A DNA stretch of 64,000 nucleotides from Pseudomonas mandelii (GCF_900106065.1 NZ_LT629796.1:5177501-5241500); one strand, 5' to 3'. Positions 24,622-32,204 are shown, counted from the stretch's first letter. Numbers and translations: made by a program. Notes: generated by a model from the letters alone, not told the origin.

Positions 24622-25086
24622 ATGTTTGAGATCAGACGCGCCGAACCAAGCGATGCCCAGACCGCATTCGATATCCGCCTTCAAGCGATACGGCACCAAT
24701 GCATCGGCGCTTATACCGCAGAACAAATGCTCGCCTGGACCGTCGGAGCCGCCAAAGATGGGTATGGCGACTTAATGGAAAAGCACTTTTACCTGGGCTG
24801 CATTCAAGGTGAACCAGTGGCGACAGGGATGCTTGATCTGGACAACAGCGAAATCGGCGCGATCTTTGTGCTGCCGGGTTTCATGCAACAAGGCATCGGC
24901 TTGAAGATGCTCAGCCATCTGGAATGCCTGGCGCGGGAGTTGGGCCTGAAGGCGGTCAATCTGGACGCTACGTTGAACGCGACTGATTTTTACCGGCGCT
25001 GCGGTTTCGTGGGTGACGAACCTGCTGTTTACCATGCGCCTTCAGGGCTTCAGTTGGCGTGTGTGCCTATGGCGAAGAGGCTTTAG
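24622..25086 (+). CDS. GNAT-family N-acetyltransferase
   Basis: The 154-aa protein has the GNAT fold: an N-terminal FEIRRAEPSDAQTAFDIRLQ, the strand GAIFVLPGFMQQGIGLKML with the acetyl-CoA loop (QQGIGLKM, residues about 91-98), and the C-terminal FYRRCGFVGDE. It transfers an acetyl group from acetyl-CoA to an unknown amine. AAGGAG lies before the ATG at 24622. It stands on the plus strand between two minus-strand cysteine-repeat genes, and an attenuator-like leader precedes it. The substrate is not known. Confidence 0.82.
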   Translation: MFEIRRAEPSDAQTAFDIRLQAIRHQCIGAYTAEQMLAWTVGAAKDGYGDLMEKHFYLGCIQGEPVATGMLDLDNSEIGAIFVLPGFMQQGIGLKMLSHLECLARELGLKAVNLDATLNATDFYRRCGFVGDEPAVYHAPSGLQLACVPMAKRL

Positions 25087-25206
25087 CCTTGATCGGGGAA
25101 GGCGGGCAGGGGTAAATACAGGTCATGAAAAACCCGCAGTGATGCGGGTAATTTGTGGCTGAAATCGGTTGTGGCTTCTACTTGGTTCACTCGATGAACT
25201 GTTTGA

Positions 25207-25656
25207 TCATCGCTTCAATGAATCACACTGGTTACGCAGGTCGCTGTTGCTGATATTCGCACAGCTCCCGTTCCCTATTTTGGCATTACAGTAGTTGCGC
25301 TGGTCGCTGTCATTGATGTTGGCGCAACTGCCGCTGCCGCTGCCGCTGCCGGTCTCCGCGTTGCAGGCATTGCGCAAATCCGAGTTGTTGATATTCGCAC
25401 AGCCCCCATTGCCTATTTTGGCATTACAGTAGTTGCGCTGGTCACTGTCATTGATGTTGGCGCAACTGCCGCTGCCGCTGCCGCTGCCGGTCTCCGCGTT
25501 GCAGGCATTGCGCAAATCCGAGTTGTTGATACTCGCACAACTCCCGTTACCTGATTTGGCATTACAGTAGTTGCGCTGGTCACTGTCGCTGATGTTGGCA
25601 CAACCCGCGTAGGCATACCCGCTAAGCATCAAAAACACAGCAAGGATCAGTCTCAT
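25207..25656 (-). CDS. Exported six-module Cys-repeat protein (paralogue C)
   Basis: The 149-aa precursor starts MRLILAVFLMLSGYAYA (signal peptide, cut before Gly-Cys). Six C-x11-C modules form three pairs: CANISDSDQRNYCNA (21-residue) and CASINNSDLRNACNA with a GSGSGSGS linker (25-residue), the final module ending RNQC. The second and third pairs are almost identical in DNA, giving a 138-bp tandem repeat. It is the most regular of the three copies and probably the most recently homogenised. It has its own upstream copy of the GGAACTT region. The function is unknown. Confidence 0.8.
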   Translation of the reverse strand: MRLILAVFLMLSGYAYAGCANISDSDQRNYCNAKSGNGSCASINNSDLRNACNAETGSGSGSGSCANINDSDQRNYCNAKIGNGGCANINNSDLRNACNAETGSGSGSGSCANINDSDQRNYCNAKIGNGSCANISNSDLRNQCDSLKR

Positions 25657-25734
25657 CACATACGTCCATGGTTTTATCAGGAATCAGCCTGACTCTGGTA
25701 GCCCCACTGACAAGATGTCGTGGTGCGCCATCAT

Positions 25735-25761
25735 ATCGACATCATTTTGTAGTAAAGTTCC
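25735..25761 (-). promoter_or_regulatory. Sigma-E/AlgU-like promoter of paralogue C
   Basis: On the minus strand GGAACTT (25761-25755), 15 bp, then TCGAT (25739-25735), inside a block of about 45 bp nearly identical to the one before paralogue B. Confidence 0.45.
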
Positions 25762-25856
25762 AGGCAGAAAAGGCAAGAAAAAGGTGACAGGAAAAGGTGA
25801 TAGAACTATTTGAGTAAATAGTCCTGTCGCCATTTTCCAATAATGGAGAGGCAAGG

Positions 25857-26279
25857 ATGACTGGACAGGTTTTGAAGTCGAAGTTGGTCAATTTTCTGGT
25901 GGCCGATGCCGAGGTGAATTACGGCAACGTGGACGATTTGTATTCCATGGCCGAGGCAGGGGATGTGGACGCGTTGGGCGATGTGCTGGAGGCCTTCAAG
26001 GAAGCATACGGAGGACTTTGGGTTGGCGGGAAGATGGAGCTGACGCAAAAAATGGTTCGTTTGAGTGCCAATGCCATGAACCGTCTTGTTCAGGACGGGA
26101 CGCTGGATATTGAGCTCCCACTGGCATTCATCCGAAAGGTCACTATTGAAGGCGGGTTCATGACGAAGATCATCCGTCTGGATACCGGCGCTGGCAGCGT
26201 TAAATTCCGGTGTTTTGGTGCGAAGGATGTCGCGGCGCTGATAGAGAAGACAATTCACTCGCCAACTCGACAGGCCTGA
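25857..26279 (+). CDS. Hypothetical protein, 140 aa
   Basis: I do not recognise this protein. It is soluble and acidic at the N-terminus (VNYGNVDDLYSMAEAGDVDALGDVLE, helical) and has a C-terminal beta-rich part (IELPLAFIRKVTIEGGFMTKIIRLDTGAGSVKFRCFGA) that resembles a PH-like sheet closed by a helix (KDVAALIEKTI). AGAGGCA precedes the ATG at 25857. A strong terminator follows, so it is a single-gene unit. The PH-like reading is a guess from strand pattern. Confidence 0.55.
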   Translation: MTGQVLKSKLVNFLVADAEVNYGNVDDLYSMAEAGDVDALGDVLEAFKEAYGGLWVGGKMELTQKMVRLSANAMNRLVQDGTLDIELPLAFIRKVTIEGGFMTKIIRLDTGAGSVKFRCFGAKDVAALIEKTIHSPTRQA

Positions 26280-26286
26280 ACAACAC

Positions 26287-26317
26287 AAAAAACCCGCAAC
26301 TCAGTGCGGGTTTTTTT
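26287..26317. terminator. Rho-independent terminator
   Basis: AAAAAACCCGCA and TGCGGGTTTTTTT flank ACTCAG. It can work in both directions, for the 140-aa gene and for the minus-strand gene ending at 26333. Confidence 0.85.
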
Positions 26318-26332
26318 ACGACTCAACTTTGA

Positions 26333-26626
26333 TCACTGACTCTTGGGTGCATCAAACCCGCGCTGCTCAATCACCCGAAACACATCGCTCACATCCTGGA
26401 CCATGATCCGGGCGATGTTGGTGACGGTGTTGATGTCGTGTTCGGCATAGTCGGGGAGGCTGGTGCAGGCCATGAGGTTGAGGTATTTGAGGACGGCGTT
26501 GAGGCGTTCGCTGAGGCAGTTGTGGAGTTCGCGCAGTGGGGCGTCGTAGTCGATGAGCAGGACGGGGTAGTCAGTAGCGAGTTGAGACATGGGGGTGAAG
26601 CGGCGGGGCGGATTGTTTGTTGGCAT
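26333..26626 (-). CDS. Small DUF3077/DUF6124-like protein
   Basis: The 97-aa product starts MPTNNPPRRFTPMSQLATDY and is helical (DYDAPLRELHNCLSERLNAVLKYLNLMACTSLPDYAEHDINTVTNIARIMVQDVSDVFRVIEQ). The pattern resembles the small, multi-copy DUF3077/DUF6124 proteins of Pseudomonas, whose function is unknown. The ATG at 26626 was chosen over an in-frame start 12 codons upstream because that part belongs to a structured leader. Family membership is from memory of the pattern and should be held loosely. Confidence 0.5.
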   Translation of the reverse strand: MPTNNPPRRFTPMSQLATDYPVLLIDYDAPLRELHNCLSERLNAVLKYLNLMACTSLPDYAEHDINTVTNIARIMVQDVSDVFRVIEQRGFDAPKSQ

Positions 26627-26850
26627 TGGATAAGATTCTTTATTAAAGGAATGAACCGCCACCTTTTTTGCTGCGAAACAAAATGGGTGGCAACTGTGCG
26701 CGGGTTCGCAGACCAGGAAGAATCAAACCCGGCAGACTCGAAAGTCTCCCACGCACAGCCGCCATAAACTGCGACACAGGCGAAGCTCGCCTGGGTGTCT
26801 TATGACGGTGCCGGCTGATTCTATTCTGTAGGGCTGCGAAACCCAATCGC
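26627..26850 (-). promoter_or_regulatory. Structured 5' leader of the small DUF gene
   Basis: The minus-strand leader has several hairpins: GACACAGGCGA/TCGCCTGGGTGTC (26773-26799), CTGTGCG/CGCACAG (26694-26700 with 26752-26758) enclosing AGACT-TTCG-AGTCT (26734-26747), and GCCACC/GGTGGC (26658-26663 with 26686-26691) close to the start codon. The number of stems suggests a folded RNA rather than a coding stretch. The function is unknown. Confidence 0.45.
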
Positions 26851-26884
26851 TAACTTTGGTCAGCGACGGGTCGAATATAGGCGG

Positions 26885-26925
26885 CGATTTTGGTGCCTGC
26901 AAACGGGTGTGTAGGACCAAAATCG
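26885..26925. repeat. 10-bp perfect inverted repeat
   Basis: CGATTTTGGT (26885-26894) and ACCAAAATCG (26916-26925) flank 21 bp. It lies upstream of the structured leader; it may be a protein-binding site or a weak hairpin. No gene is seen in 26851-27356. Confidence 0.4.
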
Positions 26926-27020
26926 TTACTTTGTGGCTGATGGCGGATCCTGCATTCAGCTGAATAACAGTCGGGAAATCAGAACGTGTTTAATGCCAGC
27001 TGAACCGTGCGTGCCGGATT

Positions 27021-27065
27021 TGCAGCAGCTGTGCAGCCGAACGCAGGCTTCGCCAGCTGCTACGG
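27021..27065. repeat. Interspersed repeat, AGCAGCTG...CAGCTGCT type
   Basis: GCAGCAGCTGTGCAGCCGAA and GCTTCGCCAGCTGCTACGGG are mirrored; related to the element at 21398. Confidence 0.55.
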
Positions 27066-27098
27066 GATGTGGGCATGTTTAAAATGTTGTCGGATTTT

Positions 27099-27143
27099 TG
27101 GGCTGCTTCGCCGCCCAGCGGGAGCAAGCTCCCTCGCCACAGG
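27099..27143. repeat. Single REP, CGGGAGCAAGCTCCCTCGCC type
   Basis: GGGCTGCTTCGCCGCCC hairpin followed by AGCGGGAGCAAGCTCCCTCG, the same arrangement as at 23098. Confidence 0.75.
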
Positions 27144-27272
27144 GGGCGGTTTCCTACGTGAAATTCGGACGTCAAGATTCGACGATTGTCAGGGTGAAGT
27201 CCTGGTGAGCAGTGGAGTCAGGCCGATGCCCCCTCTTGAAAATAATTCCAGTGTCCACCGCCGTCTAAAAAA

Positions 27273-27298
27273 TGTACGTTGATGTACATTTTATGTAC
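27273..27298. promoter_or_regulatory. Operator of the TetR gene (TGTAC-N6-GTACA)
   Basis: TGTACGTTGATGTACA (27273-27288) is an inverted repeat with a 6-bp spacer, followed by another TGTAC half-site at 27294. It lies 69 bp before the TetR start. The same half-site pattern flanks the demethylase promoter at 30993-31030, so autoregulation and control of that gene are likely. Confidence 0.6.
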
Positions 27299-27356
27299 GC
27301 CTTGCACGCAGCCGCGTACAGTTGCCGGGACATCAGATATCAAAGAGGAAGCCAAA

Positions 27357-28064
27357 ATGCCGCAGGCAGGAAAGACGCGAATCAAGGCGCAAGAAGCGGG
27401 TTGGCGTGGCTCCGTCAATGGCTGGCTGGACGCGGCTTACGATGCGCTGAAGGAATCCGGTGTGGACGCCGTGCGGGTGATGCCGTTAGCCAAGCGGCTG
27501 AATTTGTCGCGCACCAGTTTCTACTGGTTTTATGAAGACCGGGAGCAGTTGCTCGCGGCGCTGCTGGCGCGGTGGCGGGACAAGAACACCGGCGGCCTGA
27601 TTGGCCAGTGCGAGAGTTATTCAGAAAGTATTTCCGAAGCGATCCTCAACGTTTTCGAATGCTGGTTAAACCCTGATTTGTTTGACTCGCAGTTTGAATT
27701 TGCCGTGCGCAGCTGGGCGCTGCAATCGGCTGAGGTGTCCGCCGAAATCGCGCTGGCTGATGAAGCGCGAATCAATGCCCTGGCCGCGATGTTCCGACGG
27801 TTCGGTTATGAGGTTGCGGCCGCCGACGCTCGGGCCAGAACGATCTATCTCACCCAGATCGGCTACATCTCCATGAAAACCACTGAGGATATCGTCGTAC
27901 GTTTCCGGCGAATCCCTGAGTACGTCACCGTATTTACCGGCAAAGCACCGAAGCGGCGCGAGCTCGACCGGTTTTATGGGAAATTCGGCTACGCAGAAAA
28001 AGAGCCGGGGGTTTTCGTGTCACGGGTCGACAGCTTTGAGGAGGCCACCCCCGATGCAGAATAG
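27357..28064 (+). CDS. TetR-family regulator of a betaine/proline module
   Basis: The 235-aa protein has an N-terminal TetR helix-turn-helix (VMPLAKRLNLSRTSFYWFYE, residues about 41-60) and a helical ligand domain. The ATG at 27357 has AGAGGAAG before it; the frame continues upstream through the operator and was not used. Its last 11 bases overlap the ProC-like gene, so the two are co-translated. The conserved TGTAC half-sites at its own promoter and at the demethylase promoter suggest that it represses both. The ligand may be a betaine or a demethylation product. Confidence 0.85.
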   Translation: MPQAGKTRIKAQEAGWRGSVNGWLDAAYDALKESGVDAVRVMPLAKRLNLSRTSFYWFYEDREQLLAALLARWRDKNTGGLIGQCESYSESISEAILNVFECWLNPDLFDSQFEFAVRSWALQSAEVSAEIALADEARINALAAMFRRFGYEVAAADARARTIYLTQIGYISMKTTEDIVVRFRRIPEYVTVFTGKAPKRRELDRFYGKFGYAEKEPGVFVSRVDSFEEATPDAE

Positions 28065-28830
28065 AACCCTGGGCATCATCGGTGGCACCGGCTGGCTGGG
28101 CCGCGCGATTGCGCAGGCGCTGCTCGATACCGGCTTTATCCGTCCTGATCGTTTGCTGGTCTCGAACCGATCCGGCACCCACACGTTCGAACCACCGGTG
28201 CGGCTGCTGGCTGACAACCAGCAGCTGGTGGATCTCAGCGATATCGTTGTGCTGTCGATCCGGCCAGAACAATTTCGCCAACTCCAGATAAACGCCAGGG
28301 GCAAGCTCGTGATTTCCCTGATGGCCGGGGTCCCGGCGACGGCTATTCGCGCGGCAACGGGCGCCGAAGTGGTGGTACGTGCGATGCCGAATGCGGCGGT
28401 GGAAATCAGGCAATCGTTCACGCCTTGGTGCTGTCCTGCCAGCCTGTGCGAGCAGGACCGAGCGCTGGTGCAACGGTTGTTCGAATGCGTGGGCACGGCG
28501 GATGAAGTGCCGGATGAGGACTGTATCGATTACCTCAGCGCGCTGTCCGGCACCGGGCCTGCCTTGGCGGCGATGTTGCATCAGGCGTTGATGAATCAGG
28601 CGGTGGCGGCGGGCATCCCGGCCGCCATCGCACAACGAGCCGCACAAGGTGTGGTGGTGGGCGGCGGTCAATTACTCGCCAGCCACGATCCCCGGCAAAT
28701 GATTGAAAACTTGATGGCTTATCGCGGGGTGACGGCGGCCGTGCTGCAGTCGATGGCTGATCAGGGCATCGAAGCCATGGTGGGGCGTGCCGTGCAGGAA
28801 GGCGCGCAAGTGGCCCGGCGAGGCATGTAG
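28054..28830 (+). CDS. Pyrroline-5-carboxylate reductase family protein
   Basis: The 258-aa protein has an N-terminal NAD(P) Rossmann motif, IIGGTGWLGRAIAQALL, and the C-terminal helical signature DYLSALSGTGPALAAMLHQAL of ProC. ProC proteins reduce pyrroline-5-carboxylate to proline with NADPH. Here the first loop is GGTGWLG rather than the usual GxGNMA, so this is a divergent paralogue and not the housekeeping proC. GAGGAGG precedes the ATG at 28054 inside the TetR gene. With the demethylase next door, a role on a pyrroline-type intermediate of betaine breakdown is likely but unproven. Confidence 0.75.
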   Translation: MQNRTLGIIGGTGWLGRAIAQALLDTGFIRPDRLLVSNRSGTHTFEPPVRLLADNQQLVDLSDIVVLSIRPEQFRQLQINARGKLVISLMAGVPATAIRAATGAEVVVRAMPNAAVEIRQSFTPWCCPASLCEQDRALVQRLFECVGTADEVPDEDCIDYLSALSGTGPALAAMLHQALMNQAVAAGIPAAIAQRAAQGVVVGGGQLLASHDPRQMIENLMAYRGVTAAVLQSMADQGIEAMVGRAVQEGAQVARRGM

Positions 28831-28898
28831 TCGATCGGTCCGTGCCCACACTTTGCGCCCGAAGCGCCTCCTTCCGCTCAGGGAAGGAGGCTGTCGAG

Positions 28899-30935
28899 TC
28901 AAATATCTTTCACCAGTCGCAACGCGTCATAGATCGCCGCGTGGGTATTTCGAGCGGACACCGCATCACCAATCCTGAACAACTGGAAACGCCCTTGCGG
29001 GTTGGTGACGATGTGCTGTGCGTTGCCCGCGATGAGGTCGTGCTGTTCGACTGCGCCTTCATTGCTCGAATGAGGACGAAGGTCGAAATACAGGTCATCC
29101 AGGGGGATCGTGCCGTGGTTGACGACGACCTGATCGACCACGCGTTGCTTGTGGACCTTTCCGTAATCGCTGCCGAACGTCGCAATGAGCCTGCCATCGC
29201 GCTTCTCGACTGACTCGACCCGATAGGTGACGGTGAAGGTGACGGCCAGGTCCTGCAGGCTGCGCATGTAGGGCACCAGGTTCATCGCCATGACTTCGGG
29301 TGCAAAAGACCGGTCTGGGGTGACTATCTCGACGGTCGCACCGCTTTGCGCGATGACTTCGGCCGCCTGCAGGGCGGCGTGGTCGCCGGCATCATCGAAG
29401 ATCAGGACATTGTGGCCAGGCTTTACATCGCCGGAGATGATGTCCCAGGTCGAGACCACCAGGTCATTGCCCTGCGACAGCACCTCGGTATGGGGCAGGC
29501 CGCCGGTGGCAACGATTACCACGTCCGGTTCATGGGCCAATACCGTGTCGGCCTCGGCCCAGGTGTTGAAGTGGAATTTGACGCCCAGGCGCTCGCACTG
29601 GCTCATCCGCCAATCGATGATGCCGATCATTTCGCGTCGGCGCTCGCTCAGCGCCGTCAGCCGGATTTGGCCGCCAGGGCGGTCGGCCGCTTCCAGCACG
29701 GTGACATCGTGGCCGCGCTCGCCGGCCACGCGCGCCGCCTCCAGACCTGCGGGGCCGCTACCGATGACCAGGACCTTGCGCTTCACCGCCGCTTTGGGAA
29801 TGTCATGGGGCATCGTGGTTTCCCGGCCGGTCGCCGGGTTGTGGATGCAATAGGCGGCGCCACCCTGATAGATCCGGTCCAGGCAGTAATTCGCACCCAC
29901 GCACGGGCGGATATCCTCTTCACGCTTCTCGATGATTTTGCGCACGATGTGCGGGTCGGTCATGTGCGCGCGGGTCATGCCCACCATGTCCACCTTGCCT
30001 GATGCAATGGCGTAACGCGCAGTGGCAACGTCGGGAATCTTCGCGGCGTGGAAGGTCGGAAAACCCGTGGCGGAGCGAATCTCGCCGGCGAAGTCCAGGT
30101 GCGGGGAATTGCGCATGCCCTGGATCGGGATGACGTCGGTCAGGCCCGCGTCGGTGTCGATGTGGCCGCGCACGACGTTCAGGAAGTCCACCAGCCCGCT
30201 GTCCTTGAGCATGTGTGAGACCTGCATGCCCTCGCTGGCATTGAAGCCGCCCGGCAGTTGTTCATCACCCGTATAGCGCACACCCAGCAGGAAATCTTCC
30301 CCGACCCGCTGGCGGATGCCCCTGAGGATGTCGAACGTAAAGCGCATTCGGTTTTCCAGCGAACCGCCGTAAGGGCCTTCGAGGTCATTGGTCAGCGGTG
30401 ACCAGAACTGATCCATCAGGTGCCCGTAAGCCTGTAATTCCAGGCCATCAAGACCGGCGGCCTTCATGCGCTCGGCGGCATCCACGTAGTCCTTGATGAT
30501 CCGCTCGATGTCCCAGTCTTCCATCTTCTTCGGGAAGGACCGGTGCGAAGCCTCGCGTCGGTGCGAGGGCGATACCACGGGCAACCAGTCGGCTTTGTCC
30601 CAGCGGGTACGGCGGCCCAGGTGTGTCAGCTGGATCATCACGGCCGCGCCGTGTTCATGGCATTCGTCGGTCAGGTCCTTCATCCATTTGACCACTTCGT
30701 CCTTGTAGGCGAGCACGTTGTTGAACACCGGAGGGCTGTCTCGGGACACGGCTGCGGAGCCGGCGGTCATGGTCAGGGCCACGCCGGCTTTGGCGCGTTC
30801 GACATGGTAAGCGCGATACAACGCCTGCGGCATGCCATCGACCGGGTAGGCCGGTTCGTGCGCGGTGGTCATGATCCGGTTTTTCAGGGTCAGGTGCTTG
30901 ATCTTGTAGGGTTGCAGCAAGGGATCGCTGGACAT
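28899..30935 (-). CDS. FMN/FAD demethylase, DgcA/StcD/N-methylproline type
   Basis: The 678-aa protein fuses an old-yellow-enzyme TIM barrel (residues 1-360, LQPYKIKHLTLKNRIMTTAH start) with an FAD/NAD half (VLVIGSGPAGLEAARVAGER, residue about 387). The Fe-S cluster segment between them reads C-V-G-A-N-Y-C, then x11 and C. The trimethylamine dehydrogenase pattern has a second Cys where this has Ala. This layout is that of dimethylglycine and stachydrine (proline betaine) demethylases and N-methylproline demethylase. Linkage to a ProC-like gene favours N-methylproline as substrate. GGAGCG precedes the start, and a 38-bp inverted repeat covers the promoter. Confidence 0.75.
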   Translation of the reverse strand: MSSDPLLQPYKIKHLTLKNRIMTTAHEPAYPVDGMPQALYRAYHVERAKAGVALTMTAGSAAVSRDSPPVFNNVLAYKDEVVKWMKDLTDECHEHGAAVMIQLTHLGRRTRWDKADWLPVVSPSHRREASHRSFPKKMEDWDIERIIKDYVDAAERMKAAGLDGLELQAYGHLMDQFWSPLTNDLEGPYGGSLENRMRFTFDILRGIRQRVGEDFLLGVRYTGDEQLPGGFNASEGMQVSHMLKDSGLVDFLNVVRGHIDTDAGLTDVIPIQGMRNSPHLDFAGEIRSATGFPTFHAAKIPDVATARYAIASGKVDMVGMTRAHMTDPHIVRKIIEKREEDIRPCVGANYCLDRIYQGGAAYCIHNPATGRETTMPHDIPKAAVKRKVLVIGSGPAGLEAARVAGERGHDVTVLEAADRPGGQIRLTALSERRREMIGIIDWRMSQCERLGVKFHFNTWAEADTVLAHEPDVVIVATGGLPHTEVLSQGNDLVVSTWDIISGDVKPGHNVLIFDDAGDHAALQAAEVIAQSGATVEIVTPDRSFAPEVMAMNLVPYMRSLQDLAVTFTVTYRVESVEKRDGRLIATFGSDYGKVHKQRVVDQVVVNHGTIPLDDLYFDLRPHSSNEGAVEQHDLIAGNAQHIVTNPQGRFQLFRIGDAVSARNTHAAIYDALRLVKDI

Positions 30936-30992
30936 CGTGGTGCGCTCCGTAGTGGGGCTTTATCGGGCTTGGCGAGTTGAAATTAGGATAAC

Positions 30993-31030
30993 TGTACACC
31001 TGTGTCAATCATCGTTGACACAGGTGTACA
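30993..31030. promoter_or_regulatory. 38-bp inverted-repeat operator
   Basis: TGTACACCTGTGTCAA (30993-31008) and its exact complement (31015-31030) are 6 bp apart. Each arm also reads as TGTAC-N6-GTCAA, a degenerate copy of the site before the TetR gene. It lies 58 bp before the demethylase start. The rest of 30936-31253 holds only the betaine-binding gene's leader. Confidence 0.7.
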
Positions 31031-31253
31031 TTTTTCTTGCGCGCCGCAAAACTCGTCGATAAGATCAAGCTCGAAAGGGTGCAGAGACCCCGTCGTCAGT
31101 GTTCTGGATGGATGACATGCATGGGATTGCGAGGGGCAGAAGAAGAGGGCTGCGCTGCCCGGGCTTAAAGCAGCGAAGACTGCACTGTTCACGACCGTAA
31201 GGCCGTTCAAATGAAGACAACCTGCCTATCCCACATCAATAGGAAGACGCCTG

Positions 31254-32162
31254 ATGAACGCTCGTTCGCCGTATCGAAAAAAAGCCTGTGCCTGCCTTTT
31301 CGGCTTTGCGCTTGGAGCAAGTGCAGCACTGGCACAGGCTGCTGAACCCGAGCCCGTGCGCATTGGCTGGGTCAATTGGTCCGACACCGAAATCACCGTC
31401 AAACTGGCCAGCACCGCGTTGCAGGAACATCTCAAGCAACCGGTCAAACTGGTGATGGCCGACATTGGCATTCAATTCCAGGCGCTGGCCAACGGTAATA
31501 TCGACCTGATCCCGATGGTGTGGCTACCGAGTACCCACAAGGCGTTTTACGACAAGTACAAGGACCGGCTGGAAGACCTCGGCGTGCTGTATGAAGGGCG
31601 GATCGGCATGGCCGTGCCCACCTCGGTGCCCATCAGTGAAGTGGCGAGCGTCGAGGATCTGAACAAACCGCAGGTCCGGGAAAAACTCGACGGCAAGATC
31701 CTCACCTCTGAAGTCGGCAATGGCCAATACAAGCTCACGGTCAAGGCCATGGAAGAATACAAGCTCGACGGGTACAAGCTGGTGGCCTCCTCGGAAACCG
31801 GCATGCTCAATGAGCTGGACCGCAACCTCAAACGTGACAAATGGTCCCTGGTCAATGCCTGGAGCCCACACTGGATGTTCTCCAAGTGGTCACTGCGTTA
31901 CCTGGATGATCCCAAGCATATCTTTGGTGGCGCCGAGCAGATTCACGCCATGGCGCGCAAAGGTTTCAGCCAGCAGTACCCGGAAGTGGCGTATTTCTTC
32001 GCTCATTACTCGATCCCCCTGGCGGACCTGGAAGCGCTGATGATGCAGGCACGCCAAACCTCCTCTGACCAGGCCGTGGCCGCTTATTACGCGGCCAACA
32101 AACCGCGTTTCGAAGCGATGTTCGAGCAAGGCGGGCAGCGAGTCAGCACGCGACAGCCTTGA
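31254..32162 (+). CDS. Betaine-type ABC transporter substrate-binding protein
   Basis: The 302-aa precursor has a signal peptide (cut after AQAA, near residue 31) and an OpuAC-type domain. Aromatic residues that form the quaternary-amine cage are present: IGWVNWSDTE at the mature start, PMVWLPSTHK and NAWSPHWMF. It probably captures glycine betaine, proline betaine or a similar compound in the periplasm. No permease or ATPase lies next to it, so it must use a core transporter elsewhere, as P. aeruginosa CbcX-type orphan binding proteins do. AGGAAG precedes the ATG. It is divergent from the demethylase across the operator. Confidence 0.85.
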   Translation: MNARSPYRKKACACLFGFALGASAALAQAAEPEPVRIGWVNWSDTEITVKLASTALQEHLKQPVKLVMADIGIQFQALANGNIDLIPMVWLPSTHKAFYDKYKDRLEDLGVLYEGRIGMAVPTSVPISEVASVEDLNKPQVREKLDGKILTSEVGNGQYKLTVKAMEEYKLDGYKLVASSETGMLNELDRNLKRDKWSLVNAWSPHWMFSKWSLRYLDDPKHIFGGAEQIHAMARKGFSQQYPEVAYFFAHYSIPLADLEALMMQARQTSSDQAVAAYYAANKPRFEAMFEQGGQRVSTRQP

Positions 32163-32177
32163 ACACCTGGAAACACA

Positions 32178-32204
32178 CAAGGCCGCGAAGGCGGCCTTGT
32201 TTTC
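32178..32204 (+). terminator. Terminator of the betaine-binding gene
   Basis: AAGGCCGC and GCGGCCTT flank GAAG, followed by GTTTTC. Confidence 0.8.

Noticed and set aside
23244..25656. Regular tandem DNA repeats that might be read as a CRISPR array
   Set aside because: The repeat unit is an in-frame coding module (129-138 bp per pair) with no unique spacers and no cas genes nearby.
26643..26846. 67-codon basic reading frame in the leader of the DUF3077/DUF6124-like gene
   Set aside because: It covers the hairpins of the leader and has no ribosome site; folding explains the sequence better than coding.
27272..27356. Upstream extension of the TetR gene
   Set aside because: It would translate the operator repeat TGTAC; the ATG at 27357 has the ribosome site.
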